NCBI GenBank assembly: GCA_028382005.1 | Contig: JAOESH010000004.1 | Span: 21,170-85,169, forward strand | Origin: Pseudomonadota bacterium | Lineage (GTDB): Bacteria; Pseudomonadota; Alphaproteobacteria; Puniceispirillales; Marisalimonadaceae | Reading direction: 5' to 3' | DNA length: 64,000 nucleotides | Shown here: positions 1 through 9,930 of the stretch, piece by piece | How positions within the stretch are numbered: the stretch's first letter is position 1 | How the letters are laid out: each line of letters opens with the position of its first letter | Made by a program: the position numbers and the translations under genes | The notes under the pieces: model-generated | What the model saw: only the letters and a program-made list of their open reading frames with translations | Database searches by the model: none | Told to the model about the DNA's origin: nothing

Positions 1-1445
1 GGCATGATGGTGGCACTGGTGCAAGTCCAATAACGTCTTTGTTAAATGCGGGAGGACCCTGGGAAACAGGTTTAGCAGAAGCTCATCAGACATTGGTAAT
101 GAATGGTTTAAGAGAAAGAATTGCCGTTCAAGTTGACGGTGGTTTAAGAACTGGTCGTGATGTCATTATAGGAGCTATTTTAGGCGCGGATGAGTTTGGT
201 TTTGCAACTGCAGCCTTAATATCTGAAGGGTGTATAATGATGAGAAAGTGTCATTTAAACACTTGCCCTGTTGGTGTAGCTACTCAAGATCCTGAACTAC
301 GCAAAAATTTTACTGGTTTACCAGATCACGTGGTTAACTTCTTTGTGTTTATTGCTAATGAAGTTCGAGAAATATTAGCTGAGTTAGGAATTAAAAACTT
401 CAATGATATAATTGGTAGAAGAGATTTTTTAGATTATGGCAATGCAGATGATCATTGGAAAGCTTATAGTATTGACTTATCAAAGCTTATAGTTCCTTTA
501 AGCGTTGATTCAGGAACAAAATTTTATAATTGTTCGTCTCAAAATCATCAGTTAGAAAAAGCTCTTGATAACATTTTAATAGATAAATGTGCAAACGCTA
601 TCAATAAAAGGCAGGGTGTAGAACTTGCTCTAAAAATTAAAAATACAAATAGAACTGTTGGAGCAATGTTATCTGGTAAAATAGCAAAGAAATACGGTCA
701 TGAAGGCTTACCAAAAGATACAATCAAGGTTAAATTTGTTGGGAGTGCTGGTCAAAGTTTTGGAGCCTGGCTATCAAAAGGAGTTACTTTTAACTTAGAG
801 GGCGACGCCAACGATTATGTTGGCAAAGGGCTATCGGGAGGTAAAATTGCTGTTTATCCTCATGAAAAAAGTTCTTTGGTTCCTCAAGAAAATATTATAG
901 CTGGAAATACACTATTATATGGAGCAATTTCAGGAGAATGTTACTTAAATGGAATAGTTGGTGAGAGGTTTGCTGTTAGAAACTCAGGAGCCACTGCAGT
1001 TGTTGAAGGTTGCGGAGATCATGGATGTGAATATATGACAGGCGGTGTTGTTGTTATTTTAGGAAAAACAGGAAGAAACTTTGCAGCAGGGATGTCTGGT
1101 GGCATAGCTTATATATTAGACGAAGACAAAATATTTGATAGATATTGTAATAAATCAATGGTTGATTTGGAGCTACTTTCAAATAATGATATCGATAACA
1201 CTGACGATGAAGTTGAAATTAATTCTGATTTACTAAATTTTGATGAAGCCCGTCTTAAATTAATTATTAAAAATCATGTAAAATATACTCAAAGTTCAAA
1301 AGGAAAATTAATTTTAAGTGAATGGGATAAATATTTACCTCTATTTCTTAAAATCACACCATTTGAGTATAAAAGAGCTCTGAATGATAGAAAAAATAAA
1401 CTTCAAGCTGATAATAATTTATCAGATAGAATTGCTGGAGAATAA
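1..1445 (+). CDS. gltB: Glutamate synthase large subunit, C-terminal part (5' truncated by window edge)
   Basis: Glutamate synthase (GOGAT) transfers the amide of glutamine to 2-oxoglutarate. This is the C-terminal third of the large subunit. The frame is open from base 3, reading HDGGTGASP before the TTG that the ORF track uses as a start, so that start is an artefact of the window edge. The fragment holds the end of the FMN/2-oxoglutarate synthase barrel, with the 3Fe-4S cysteines in [12 protein letters not shown] (about residues 77-88 of the fragment), followed by the C-terminal GXGXG beta-helix domain (many G-rich turns such as [13 protein letters not shown]). The N-terminal glutaminase domain lies outside the window. 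Two bases separate it from gltD, so the subunits are co-transcribed. Confidence 0.97.
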   Translation, partial: HDGGTGASPITSLLNAGGPWETGLAEAHQTLVMNGLRERIAVQVDGGLRTGRDVIIGAILGADEFGFATAALISEGCIMMRKCHLNTCPVGVATQDPELRKNFTGLPDHVVNFFVFIANEVREILAELGIKNFNDIIGRRDFLDYGNADDHWKAYSIDLSKLIVPLSVDSGTKFYNCSSQNHQLEKALDNILIDKCANAINKRQGVELALKIKNTNRTVGAMLSGKIAKKYGHEGLPKDTIKVKFVGSAGQSFGAWLSKGVTFNLEGDANDYVGKGLSGGKIAVYPHEKSSLVPQENIIAGNTLLYGAISGECYLNGIVGERFAVRNSGATAVVEGCGDHGCEYMTGGVVVILGKTGRNFAAGMSGGIAYILDEDKIFDRYCNKSMVDLELLSNNDIDNTDDEVEINSDLLNFDEARLKLIIKNHVKYTQSSKGKLILSEWDKYLPLFLKITPFEYKRALNDRKNKLQADNNLSDRIAGE

Positions 1446-1447
1446 AA

Positions 1448-2890
1448 ATGGGTAAAGCTACAGGTTTTATGGAAATAGATCGTATTGAGAGAGATTACGA
1501 GCCAGTCGAAGATAGAATAAAGCATTTTAAGGAATTCATGGTTCCTTTATCTCCTGAAAAAGTTTCAGAACAAGGTGCTAGATGTATGGACTGTGGTATC
1601 CCATATTGCCATCAAGGTTGCCCCGTTAATAATCTCATTCCTGATTGGAATGAGATGGTTTATAGTGGGAAATGGAGAGATGCGTTAGATTTATTGCATT
1701 CCACTAATAATTTCCCTGAGTTTACTGGTAGAATATGTCCAGCACCTTGTGAATCTTCATGCACTTTAAATATTACTGATAATCCAGTTGCAATTAAAAC
1801 AATAGAGTGCTCAGTTGTTGACAAAGGGTGGGACGAAGGATGGATAAAGCCTCTTTTACCAAGTAAACATTCTGATAAAAAAGTCGCAGTAATAGGTTCT
1901 GGTCCATCTGGTTTGGCTTGTGCGCAACAGCTTGCAAGAGCAGGGCACGCAGTTGTAGTTTTTGAAAAAAATGCAAGAGTAGGTGGTCTTCTAAGAATTG
2001 GTATTCCTGACTTTAAAATGGAAAAGACGTTGATAGATAGAAGAATGGCCCAAATGCAATCTGAAGGAGTTGAGTTTAGAGTTAATAGCCATGTTGGAAA
2101 AAATGTGACTATGGACAGCTTGAATAAAAATTTTGATGCAATTGCATTTTGTGGTGGGTCTGAAATGCCTCGTGATCTTCCTGTTCCAGGTAGAGAATTC
2201 ACAGGAGTTCATTTTGCAATGGAATTCTTATCTCAACAAAATGATAGAGTTTCAGGAAAAGTTGTAAAAGCAGATAATGAAATCATAGCTAAAGGTAAGA
2301 AAGTGTTAGTTATTGGAGGAGGCGATACTGGTTCTGATTGTGTTGGAACTTCAAACCGTCAGGGAGCATTATCTGTTACTCAACTAGAATTATTGGATCA
2401 ACCTCCAGAAAAAGAAGATAAAGCTTTGACTTGGCCAAATTGGCCAATGAAATTGAGAACTTCTAGTTCACATCAAGAAGGTTGTGATAGAAATTGGTCT
2501 GTTTTAACAAAGTCTTTTGAAGGTCATGATGGTAAAGTTTCTAAATTAAATTGTGTAAATGTGGAATGGATTAAAGAGCCAAATGGAAAAATGAAAATGG
2601 TTGAAATAGAAGGTTCAGAATTTTCTTTTGAAGCTGACCTTGTTTTACTTGCAATGGGTTTTATTCATCCAATTCATGACGGTTTGATTAGAGAATTAGG
2701 TGTAAAATTAACTCCATCAGGTAATCTAGAGGCCAGCGATATTAAGTACAAAACATCAATTGACAAGTTATTTACTGCAGGTGATTCACGACGTGGACAA
2801 TCATTGGTAGTATGGGCCATTAAAGAAGGTAGACAATGCGCCCACTCAATAGATGAATATCTCATGGGGAAGTCTGAATTGCCTAGATAA
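1448..2890 (+). CDS. gltD: Glutamate synthase small subunit
   Basis: The NADPH-oxidising beta subunit of GOGAT passes electrons from NADPH through FAD and Fe-S clusters to GltB. The N-terminal Fe-S region has [14 protein letters not shown] (Cys 46, 49, 54, 58) and a second group CPAPCESSC. The FAD fold begins with [12 protein letters not shown] near residue 148 and the NADPH fold with [11 protein letters not shown] near residue 289; a [13 protein letters not shown] segment closes the FAD site. At 480 aa it is full length for the family. It follows gltB by two bases. It is the last gene of the operon, and a 68-70-bp AT-rich gap follows. Confidence 0.97.
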   Translation: MGKATGFMEIDRIERDYEPVEDRIKHFKEFMVPLSPEKVSEQGARCMDCGIPYCHQGCPVNNLIPDWNEMVYSGKWRDALDLLHSTNNFPEFTGRICPAPCESSCTLNITDNPVAIKTIECSVVDKGWDEGWIKPLLPSKHSDKKVAVIGSGPSGLACAQQLARAGHAVVVFEKNARVGGLLRIGIPDFKMEKTLIDRRMAQMQSEGVEFRVNSHVGKNVTMDSLNKNFDAIAFCGGSEMPRDLPVPGREFTGVHFAMEFLSQQNDRVSGKVVKADNEIIAKGKKVLVIGGGDTGSDCVGTSNRQGALSVTQLELLDQPPEKEDKALTWPNWPMKLRTSSSHQEGCDRNWSVLTKSFEGHDGKVSKLNCVNVEWIKEPNGKMKMVEIEGSEFSFEADLVLLAMGFIHPIHDGLIRELGVKLTPSGNLEASDIKYKTSIDKLFTAGDSRRGQSLVVWAIKEGRQCAHSIDEYLMGKSELPR

Positions 2891-2970
2891 CTTGATCTTA
2901 TTTTTTATTTATTTAATTTTTGTTATAAATAAATAGTATGCTGAGTTTTCAATTATAAGTGACTAGTTCT

Positions 2971-3489
2971 ATGTTAACTAATATTAAAATTAGAAAAGAA
3001 ATTACCTCTGATAATTTTCAAAAAACGAATATATTAGATGATTGTTTTGGGGTAAATAGGTTAAATAGAACTGTTTATATGTATAGAAAATCATTGCCTA
3101 TAAAGGCTCTGTCACTAATATCATGTTTTAAAAAACATCCAATGAAAGTTGTGGGAACAATTAGTTTCTATAGGGTTTTTGTTGAAAAAACTGATTGTTT
3201 GTTATTAGGACCTCTAGCTGTTCAAAAAAAATATCAAGGTAAGGGGTTTGGAAAAAAATTAATTGAAATAGGATTAAAAAAAGCTAGATCAAATAATGAA
3301 AAAATTTGTTTTGTTTCAGGAGAGTATAGTTATTATAAGGAGTTTGGATTTGATAGGATAATTAATAAGAATTTGAATATTTCTATTCTAGGACCTTTGT
3401 CTTTTGAAGATTTATTAATCTGTGAGCTAAAAGATCATGCAGCTAGCTTATTGAAAAATAATTCTAAATTACTACCTCTAATAAATTAG
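2971..3489 (+). CDS. GNAT-family N-acetyltransferase
   Basis: Putative acyl-CoA-dependent N-acetyltransferase of unknown substrate. The acetyl-CoA loop (motif A) is clear in LAVQKKYQGKGFGKKLIEIG, followed by SGEYSYYKEFGF, the usual Y-x-x-F-G-F ending of COG3153-type GNAT proteins. The ORF track starts at GTG 2959. I prefer ATG 2971 (172 aa) because an AAGTGA stretch sits a few bases upstream and the residues between are not conserved-looking. It stands alone after gltD and converges with the hydrolase gene. The substrate cannot be read from the sequence. Confidence 0.8.
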   Translation: MLTNIKIRKEITSDNFQKTNILDDCFGVNRLNRTVYMYRKSLPIKALSLISCFKKHPMKVVGTISFYRVFVEKTDCLLLGPLAVQKKYQGKGFGKKLIEIGLKKARSNNEKICFVSGEYSYYKEFGFDRIINKNLNISILGPLSFEDLLICELKDHAASLLKNNSKLLPLIN

Positions 3490-3539
3490 AAATTTTAATT
3501 TATAATTATTGTTTATGTGTAAGACCAAGATTTATGAAC

Positions 3540-4307
3540 TTAGTTGGTTGTTTTCGCTCCTTTAATTTCTCTCAATGTTCTTTTTATAATATCAATGATT
3601 GTAGATAGTTGATCATTTTCAGATAACCTATGGCCTGCTTCCTTATCTAACAATAAACTTACATTTTGAGAACCTTTAATTTTTTTTAATATTTCTATAC
3701 TCATAGTATATGGAACATCTTGATCTTTCATGCCGTGGTATATATTGATAGGTCCTTCAAAGCATATATCTTCAGATAAAGATAAATTCTTAAAGCTATC
3801 TTTAATCAAATTATAAGAAAAAAAAATATTTGATCCGTTTTGATCAATAAAATTAATACTTTTATTTAAAATAAGTTGTCTTCTTTGTGAGGAGTTCATG
3901 TTCTTCCAAATTAAATTTTGAGGAAAATCAGGAGCAGGGGCTAAGCCAATCATTGCTGAAACTTTTTCAGGTAAAAGCTTGCATAACATTAACATTACCC
4001 AACCACCCATTGAAGAGCCTATTAAAATTTGTTTACCAGTAGTAAGTTTTTTTATCAAAAATTCTGCATCGTTATACCAATCTGTAAAACAGGTTGCATT
4101 TAAATTGTTTGAAGAAAGACCGTGGCCTGAGTAATCAAACCTTAAAAAGCTGTAATTGTTATCTTTTGCCCATTTTTCAATAAAAAGTGCTTTTTTACCT
4201 TGCATATCTGACCCAAAACCACTTAGAAAGACAAAACTGTTTTCTTTTCCAAAGCTCTGATTGTATGCTAATTTGCTACCATGTGGAGTTTGTATAAAGT
4301 TTGTCAT
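3540..4307 (-). CDS. Alpha/beta hydrolase
   Basis: A 255-aa serine hydrolase-fold protein. The nucleophile elbow is GSSMGG with Ser99. The acid is probably the Asp in HGMKDQDVPY, and the histidine lies in AGHRLSENDQ near the C-terminus. HG-type oxyanion and FDYSGHGLS segments are also typical. There is no signal peptide, so it is probably cytoplasmic. It resembles the YqiA/esterase-like or palmitoyl-thioesterase-like (ABHD10) branch rather than a lipase. It diverges from the glycosyltransferase with about 32 bp between start codons. The substrate is unknown. Confidence 0.8.
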   Translation of the reverse strand: MTNFIQTPHGSKLAYNQSFGKENSFVFLSGFGSDMQGKKALFIEKWAKDNNYSFLRFDYSGHGLSSNNLNATCFTDWYNDAEFLIKKLTTGKQILIGSSMGGWVMLMLCKLLPEKVSAMIGLAPAPDFPQNLIWKNMNSSQRRQLILNKSINFIDQNGSNIFFSYNLIKDSFKNLSLSEDICFEGPINIYHGMKDQDVPYTMSIEILKKIKGSQNVSLLLDKEAGHRLSENDQLSTIIDIIKRTLREIKGAKTTN

Positions 4308-4339
4308 TTAAAAAATCCATTCGATTTAAGGTTAATAAG

Positions 4340-5485
4340 ATGAGTAAAAAAAAATATACTATAGCCCAAATTTTACCAGCATTAAATACTGGTGGAGTCG
4401 AAAGAGGTGTTATTGAAATATCAGGAGCACTAACAAAAAATGATTTCAGATCAATTGTTATTTCTTCTGGGGGGCATATGGAATCACAGTTAAGAAGAAA
4501 TGGTACTGTCCATTATAAGATAGATGTACACTCTAAAAATCCATTTAGGTGGGTAAAGATAAGAAACCAATTAAAAATAATTTTAGAAAAAGAGAAAGTT
4601 GACCTGTTACATCTTTGTTCTCGAGCTCCAGCATGGATTGCCTTTCCTCTAGGTTCAATTTTAAATATTCCAGTGATTACTTCTGTGCATATGAGATTTA
4701 GAAAAACAAACATCTTTAAAAAAATGTATAATAGTATTTTAACCAAAGGTGACGCAATTATTGCTATTTCAAATCATATAGACAAAAGCATAAAAAGTAG
4801 TTTTCCTAAAGTAGGTTATAAAATTAACATTATTCATAGAGGTGTAGATTTAGATTTGTTTAATACTAATAATATCAAACCTGCAAGAATTATTGCTCAG
4901 TCTAAGTTGTTGAATTTAACAGATAATGTTCCTGTTATTTTAATGGCTGCACGTCCAGCAATGTGGAAAGGTTACATTACATTAATAAGTGCTTTGTCAA
5001 AGGTAAATAAAAACTTTCAATGTGTTCTAATAGGAGCGGGTGATGGTGATGAAAAGTTTCAAAAAGTGTTAATTGATAAAATAATCAAGTTAAAATTAGA
5101 AGCCAAAATTAAATTAGTAAAATCAACCAGAGATATACAGGCATCAATGGTTTTAGGTGATATAATTGTTATGCCGTCTTTAACACCAGAACCCTTTGGT
5201 AGAATAGTCCTTGAAGCTCAGGCTTTAGGAAAAATACCTATTGCATTTGACCATGGAGGAGCTTCTGAAACGATAACCGATGGTAAAAATGGTTTTTTGG
5301 CAGACCCCATAAAAATTGATAGTTTGAGTGAAAAAATTTCACTAGCCCTGTCTTTAAAGGAGCATAAAAGACAAAAAATTGGAGAATATGCTAAAAAAAA
5401 TGTGTCTAAAAACTTTAGCCATGATAGAATGTGTAAGTTAACTTTATCATTATATAAACAATGCCTTGCAGAGCATAAGAGATAA
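4340..5485 (+). CDS. Glycosyltransferase family 4 (GT-B fold)
   Basis: Retaining sugar transferase likely acting on cell-surface polysaccharide or LPS. The N-terminal domain begins LPALNTGGVERGV, the acceptor-side signature of GT4 enzymes; the C-terminal domain carries the donor-binding PEPFGRIVLEAQALG (E-x7-E motif) followed by GGASETI. The track start (TTG 4301) would overlap the divergent hydrolase start. ATG 4340 has an AAGG ribosome site about 10 bases upstream and gives 381 aa, so I use it. No other polysaccharide genes are adjacent; thrS follows after 40 bp. Confidence 0.88.
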   Translation: MSKKKYTIAQILPALNTGGVERGVIEISGALTKNDFRSIVISSGGHMESQLRRNGTVHYKIDVHSKNPFRWVKIRNQLKIILEKEKVDLLHLCSRAPAWIAFPLGSILNIPVITSVHMRFRKTNIFKKMYNSILTKGDAIIAISNHIDKSIKSSFPKVGYKINIIHRGVDLDLFNTNNIKPARIIAQSKLLNLTDNVPVILMAARPAMWKGYITLISALSKVNKNFQCVLIGAGDGDEKFQKVLIDKIIKLKLEAKIKLVKSTRDIQASMVLGDIIVMPSLTPEPFGRIVLEAQALGKIPIAFDHGGASETITDGKNGFLADPIKIDSLSEKISLALSLKEHKRQKIGEYAKKNVSKNFSHDRMCKLTLSLYKQCLAEHKR

Positions 5486-5525
5486 ATTAAAATGAAGTAT
5501 AAAATAAATATAAATACTGGATAAT

Positions 5526-7445
5526 ATGCTTACAATTACATTACCTAATCAAGATAAAAAAAAATATAATCAACCTACAACTTCTATGAAAATAGCTGAA
5601 GATATTTCAAAAAACTTGGCTGCCAATGCCTTTGTTTCTTTAGTAAATGGTGAGCTTTGGGACTTAAACAGATTAATTCAGATTGATAGTTCAGTATCTA
5701 TTTTAACTCAAAAAAATAAAGAAACTCTTGATATTATTAGACATGATGCGGCGCATATAATGGCAGAAGCTGTTTTAGAGCTTTTTCCAGAGACACAAGC
5801 TACCATAGGCCCCTCAATTGAAAATGGTTTCTATTATGATTTCTATAGAGAAAAAAAATTTTCCTTGATCGACTTAGAGATCATAGAAAAAAGAATGCAT
5901 GAAATAGTTAATAGAGACGAGCAAATTTTAAGAGAAGTTTGGTCTAGAGAAAAAGCATTAGATCATTATAAAGACAATAACGAGAAGTTTAAAGTCGAGC
6001 TGGTTAATACTATACCTGAAGACGAGCTTATAACTTTTTATAGGCAAGGTGATTTTCTTGACCTATGTAGAGGTCCTCATTCTCCCTCTACAAAAAGATT
6101 AGGGCATTCTTTTAAACTAACTAAATTAGCAGGTTCATATTGGAGAGGTGATAGTAACAATGCTGTCCTTCAAAGAATATATGGAACTGCATTTTTAAAT
6201 GATAAGGATCTAAAAAACTATTTATTAATGATAGAAGAAGCCGAAAAACGAGATCATAGAAAGCTTGGCAAAGAATTAAACCTCTTCCACCTTCAAGATG
6301 AGGCTGTAGGGTCAGTTTTTTGGCATAAAAAAGGGTGGGCTATTTATCTTGAGATTGAAGCTTATATGAGAAGAAAACTCAATAGCTCTGAATATGATGA
6401 AGTGAAAACTCCACAAGTCATAGATAGATCATTATGGGAGAAATCAGGTCATTGGGAAAAATTCAAAGAACATATGTTTATGGCTAAGGGTGATGACGAA
6501 AAAACTCTTGCTTTGAAGCCAATGAATTGTCCAGGTCATGTTCAAATTTACAAACAAGGTTTGAAGTCATATAAAGACCTTCCTATTAGGATGGCCGAGT
6601 TTGGTTCTTGTCATAGAAATGAACCTTCGGGCGCCTTGCACGGTATAATGAGAGTAAGACAATTTACTCAAGATGATGCGCATATATTCTGTATGGATTC
6701 ACAAATAACTTCTGAATGTGTAAGATTCTGTGAGCTATTACAAGCAATATATAAGGATTTTGGTTTCGCAGACCTTAAAGTTAAATTTTCTGACAGACCA
6801 GAAATACGTGCTGGAGATGATGAAACATGGGACAAAGCTGAAAATGCACTGCTAGTTGCTATTAAAGCAGCAGATATTAGTTACACTTTGAATCCTGGAG
6901 AAGGAGCATTTTATGGACCAAAGTTAGAGTTCGTTCTTACAGATGCAATTGGAAGAGATTGGCAGTGTGGAACACTTCAGGTTGACTTTGTTTTACCTGA
7001 CAGGTTAGGAGCATATTATATTGATGTTGAGGGTCAAAAAAAACATCCAGTAATGCTTCATAGGGCAATTTTAGGTTCTCTAGAACGTTGGATAGGCATA
7101 TTAATTGAACAATATTCTGGTAGAATGCCATTATGGCTTGCACCAGTTCAAGTTATTGTTTGTTCAATTACTGATAATACCAATGATTATATTAAAAAAA
7201 TCAAACAAGATCTGGATGAAGTAGGCGTGAGGAATCAAATTGATTTAAGAAATGAAAAAATTGGTTATAAAATTAGAGAACACTCGAATAATGCGACTCC
7301 AATAATAGTTGTAATTGGAGACAAAGAACAAGAAACAAATAGTGTTGCTATTAGATACTTAGGTTCTAAAAATCAGGAAACTTTAGTATTAGAATCTTTT
7401 ATAGAAAATATTAAAAGAAAATGTTTGCCGCCTGATTTGGCGTAG
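5526..7445 (+). CDS. thrS: Threonyl-tRNA synthetase
   Basis: Charges tRNA-Thr. The 639-aa protein has the expected order: N-terminal TGS domain (residues about 1-60), the editing/SAD domain with [10 protein letters not shown], then the class II core with the zinc cysteine in MNCPGH, motif 2 in [10 protein letters not shown] and motif 3 in [11 protein letters not shown], and finally the anticodon-binding domain with PVQVIV. Length is normal for the family. It heads the thrS-infC-rpmI-rplT-pheS-pheT block, an order conserved in many bacteria. No T-box or operator-like thrS leader is visible in the 40-bp upstream gap. Confidence 0.98.
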   Translation: MLTITLPNQDKKKYNQPTTSMKIAEDISKNLAANAFVSLVNGELWDLNRLIQIDSSVSILTQKNKETLDIIRHDAAHIMAEAVLELFPETQATIGPSIENGFYYDFYREKKFSLIDLEIIEKRMHEIVNRDEQILREVWSREKALDHYKDNNEKFKVELVNTIPEDELITFYRQGDFLDLCRGPHSPSTKRLGHSFKLTKLAGSYWRGDSNNAVLQRIYGTAFLNDKDLKNYLLMIEEAEKRDHRKLGKELNLFHLQDEAVGSVFWHKKGWAIYLEIEAYMRRKLNSSEYDEVKTPQVIDRSLWEKSGHWEKFKEHMFMAKGDDEKTLALKPMNCPGHVQIYKQGLKSYKDLPIRMAEFGSCHRNEPSGALHGIMRVRQFTQDDAHIFCMDSQITSECVRFCELLQAIYKDFGFADLKVKFSDRPEIRAGDDETWDKAENALLVAIKAADISYTLNPGEGAFYGPKLEFVLTDAIGRDWQCGTLQVDFVLPDRLGAYYIDVEGQKKHPVMLHRAILGSLERWIGILIEQYSGRMPLWLAPVQVIVCSITDNTNDYIKKIKQDLDEVGVRNQIDLRNEKIGYKIREHSNNATPIIVVIGDKEQETNSVAIRYLGSKNQETLVLESFIENIKRKCLPPDLA

Positions 7446-7514
7446 TTGATTTTTTTTTAAAGTTATTAACAATTATTCTTAAAATAGTGTAATAGTAACC
7501 AAAATGTAATTTTT

Positions 7515-7523
7515 AAGAGGAGA
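7515..7523 (+). promoter_or_regulatory. Strong Shine-Dalgarno that fixes the AUA start of infC
   Basis: AAGAGGAGA is the best ribosome-binding match in this block. Counted from AGGAG (7518-7522), the spacing to the ATA at 7531 is eight bases. No ATG, GTG, TTG or CTG lies in frame near it, so this site decides the start of infC. Confidence 0.75.
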
Positions 7524-7530
7524 TTTTCGT

Positions 7531-8064
7531 ATAGTAGGTTTAAATAATACCCCACCAACTCAAGATGGACCAAGAATTAATGAATTAATTAGAGCTGAGA
7601 ATGTTAGATGTATTGGTGCTGCTGGAGAGCAACTTGGAGTTCTATCAATTAGTGAAGCTTTAAAGATTGCAGAAAATGAAAGTTTAGATCTAGTTGAAAT
7701 TCAACCAAATGTAGATCCTCCTGTTTGTAAAATTTTAGATTATGGTAAGTTTAAATATGAAGCTCAAAAAAGAAAAAATGAAGCTAGAAAAAAACAAAAA
7801 ATAATTGAAGTTAAAGAAATAAAATTAAGACCAAATATAGATAATAATGATTTCACAGTAAAAATGAAACAGGTTAAAAAATTCATTGATAATGGTGATA
7901 AAGTAAAAATAACGTTAAGGTTTAGGGGGCGTGAAATGACACACCAAGCTCTTGGAGTTGCAGTTTTAGACAGAGTTAAAGAAAATACAGAAGAATTATG
8001 TAAGATTGAAACAATGCCTAAGCTTGAAGGAAGACAAATGGTAATGATATTAGCGCCAAAATAA
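7531..8064 (+). CDS. infC: Translation initiation factor IF-3 with a non-canonical AUA start codon
   Basis: IF-3 binds the 30S subunit and rejects non-canonical start codons. The ORF track shows only the last 66 residues (7864-8064). The same frame is open back to a stop at 7507 and encodes the full N-terminal domain ([17 protein letters not shown], then [20 protein letters not shown]), a lysine-rich linker, and the C-terminal domain ([12 protein letters not shown]). The codon at the right distance from the ribosome site is ATA, giving 177 aa, the normal length. IF-3 genes classically use a rare start (AUU in E. coli), allowing IF-3 to repress its own synthesis. An AUA start implies the same control here. 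The next genes are rpmI and rplT. Confidence 0.93.
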   Translation: MVGLNNTPPTQDGPRINELIRAENVRCIGAAGEQLGVLSISEALKIAENESLDLVEIQPNVDPPVCKILDYGKFKYEAQKRKNEARKKQKIIEVKEIKLRPNIDNNDFTVKMKQVKKFIDNGDKVKITLRFRGREMTHQALGVAVLDRVKENTEELCKIETMPKLEGRQMVMILAPK

Positions 8065-8115
8065 CAATTTTAAAAATTTAATTGAAATATATTGAACTTA
8101 GGGTTGATAACTTTG

Positions 8116-8137
8116 AAATGCTTATGTATAAGCATTT
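8116..8137. promoter_or_regulatory. Perfect inverted repeat in the infC-rpmI gap
   Basis: AAATGCTTAT-GT-ATAAGCATTT forms a 10-bp-arm inverted repeat (an RNA hairpin with a small loop) in the 109-bp gap before rpmI. It lacks a following long T-run, so it is not a good intrinsic terminator. In other bacteria this gap contains L20-mediated control of rpmI-rplT, so a control or processing role is possible but inferred. Confidence 0.5.
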
Positions 8138-8173
8138 TATAAAAACATTAAATATTATTTTAAAGAGAACGAA

Positions 8174-8371
8174 ATGCCTAAATTGAAAACAAAAAGTGGT
8201 GCAAAAAAAAGATTCAGCCTTACTGCAAAAGGTAAAGTTAGAGGTAGTCCCGCTTTTTTAAGTCACAATTTACGAAAAAGATCTCAAAAGATGAAACGTC
8301 AAGCTCGTGGTACAATGATATTGAAGGACTGTGACGCAAAAATAGTTAAACAGTTTATTCCGTACGCATAG
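8174..8371 (+). CDS. rpmI: 50S ribosomal protein L35
   Basis: Small basic ribosomal protein of 65 aa, full length. It begins [14 protein letters not shown] and contains the conserved [17 protein letters not shown] segment of L35. The ribosome site is AGAGAAC upstream of ATG 8174. It lies between infC and rplT, the universal context. Fifteen bases separate it from rplT, so the two are translated from one mRNA. Confidence 0.97.
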   Translation: MPKLKTKSGAKKRFSLTAKGKVRGSPAFLSHNLRKRSQKMKRQARGTMILKDCDAKIVKQFIPYA

Positions 8372-8386
8372 ATAAGGAGAAGTTCA

Positions 8387-8743
8387 ATGGCTAGAGTAAA
8401 AAGAGGTGTTACAACTCATGCTAGGCATCAAAAAGTAATAAAAGCCGCCAAAGGTTATTATGGTGCTAGAAAAAACCTGTTCACTGTTGCAACTCAAGCT
8501 GTTGAAAAAGCAAGTCAATACGCTTATAGAGACCGTAGAAATAAGAAGAGAATGTTTAGGGGTCTCTGGATACAAAGAATTAATGCTGGTTCTCGTTTAT
8601 ACGGTATGAATTATTCTAATTTTATGAATGGTCTTAAACTAGCTGGTATAGATATTGATAGAAAAATTTTAGCTGATATAGCAGTCTATGAACCACAGGC
8701 ATTTGAAGAATTAGTATCTAAAGCAAAATCAGCTGCTGCTTAA
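8387..8743 (+). CDS. rplT: 50S ribosomal protein L20
   Basis: Binds 23S rRNA early in 50S assembly. The 118-aa protein has the family start [19 protein letters not shown] and the [20 protein letters not shown] core. An AAGGAGAAG ribosome site precedes ATG 8387. L20 is the usual autogenous repressor of rpmI-rplT, and the inverted repeat upstream of rpmI could be part of such control, though I cannot show an L20 binding-site mimic. pheS follows after about 70 bp. Confidence 0.97.
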   Translation: MARVKRGVTTHARHQKVIKAAKGYYGARKNLFTVATQAVEKASQYAYRDRRNKKRMFRGLWIQRINAGSRLYGMNYSNFMNGLKLAGIDIDRKILADIAVYEPQAFEELVSKAKSAAA

Positions 8744-8814
8744 ACTAAACATCTTTTCGATAATATCTCTAACTCATTATTATTGTTGTTGTAATTTTAG
8801 GTTTTAAAATAAAT

Positions 8815-9930
8815 ATGATTGCTGAATTGAAAGATAAACTTCTAAATTTATCAGATGACATAAGCCTATTAATTTTAGGGTGCTCAAATTTAAATTCTTT
8901 AGATGATATTAGAATTAATGCTTTGGGGAAAAAAGGATCAATTACTTCTCATTTAAAAAATTTAAGAGAATACGACGATGTATCTAAAAGAGAAATTGGC
9001 TCTTTGGTTAATGAAATTAAAGACAAAATAAATCAAGAAATAGTTGTTAAAACTCAATTTTTTAAAAAAGAAATTCTTCAAGAAAAATTAAATATTGAAA
9101 AAATTGATGTTACTTTAACACCTCAAGATAATGATACAGGAACCTTACATCCTTTATCTAGAACAATAGATGAACTGTGTGCTATTTTTGCAGATATGGG
9201 GTTTTCTATTGTAGACGGACCTGATATTGAATCAGATTATTACAACTTTACAGCCTTAAACATTCCAACCGAACATCCTGCACGTCAAGAACATGATACA
9301 TTTTATCTTCAACCAAATAATGATGGTGAAAGAAAAGTCTTAAGGACACATACAAGCCCAGTTCAAATTAGAACTATGGAAAAAATTGATTTAGAAAATT
9401 TTGACGAAATTAGATATATTATACCTGGAAGAACATATAGATCAGATCATGATGCTACTCACTCTCCAATGTTTCATCAATGTGAAGGTTTAGTTCTGGG
9501 TAAGAATATAAATATGGGCCATTTAAAAGGTTGTTTAATTGAATTTTGTAGAAATTATTTTAATGCAGAAAATTTACCTGTTCGCTTTAGACCCAGCTAT
9601 TTTCCTTTCACCGAACCATCTGCAGAAGTTGATATTGGATGTAGAAAAGATAAAGATGGTAGTTTATCCATCGGTGAAGGTGAAGATTGGCTTGAGATAT
9701 TAGGTTCTGGGATGGTTCATCCTCGTGTTTTAGAAGGTGTTGGCATAGACCCAACTGTTTATCAAGGGTTTGCCTTTGGAATGGGATTAGAGAGGTTGAC
9801 CATGTTAAAATATGGAATTCCTGATTTAAGACCATTTTATGATAGTGATTTGAGATGGTTAAAGCACTATGGATTTATACCAGTCGATAACCCAAGTTTA
9901 CACTCTGGTTTAAATGGTGTCTTTTCATGA
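8815..9930 (+). CDS. pheS: Phenylalanyl-tRNA synthetase alpha subunit
   Basis: Catalytic subunit of the alpha2-beta2 PheRS. It has an N-terminal coiled-coil region, then class II motif 2 in GRTYRSDHDATHSPMF and motif 3 in GMGLERLTMLKYGIPDLRPF. At 371 aa it is slightly longer than the usual 330-360. Its stop overlaps the pheT start by four bases (ATGA), giving translational coupling and balanced subunits. No leader peptide rich in Phe codons is evident in the 70-bp gap upstream. Confidence 0.97.
   Translation: MIAELKDKLLNLSDDISLLILGCSNLNSLDDIRINALGKKGSITSHLKNLREYDDVSKREIGSLVNEIKDKINQEIVVKTQFFKKEILQEKLNIEKIDVTLTPQDNDTGTLHPLSRTIDELCAIFADMGFSIVDGPDIESDYYNFTALNIPTEHPARQEHDTFYLQPNNDGERKVLRTHTSPVQIRTMEKIDLENFDEIRYIIPGRTYRSDHDATHSPMFHQCEGLVLGKNINMGHLKGCLIEFCRNYFNAENLPVRFRPSYFPFTEPSAEVDIGCRKDKDGSLSIGEGEDWLEILGSGMVHPRVLEGVGIDPTVYQGFAFGMGLERLTMLKYGIPDLRPFYDSDLRWLKHYGFIPVDNPSLHSGLNGVFS

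Noticed and set aside
1660-2212. Minus-strand ORFs of 60-180 aa inside gltD
   Set aside because: They overlap a certain gene, contain no recognisable domain, and arise from the complementary frame of its codon bias.
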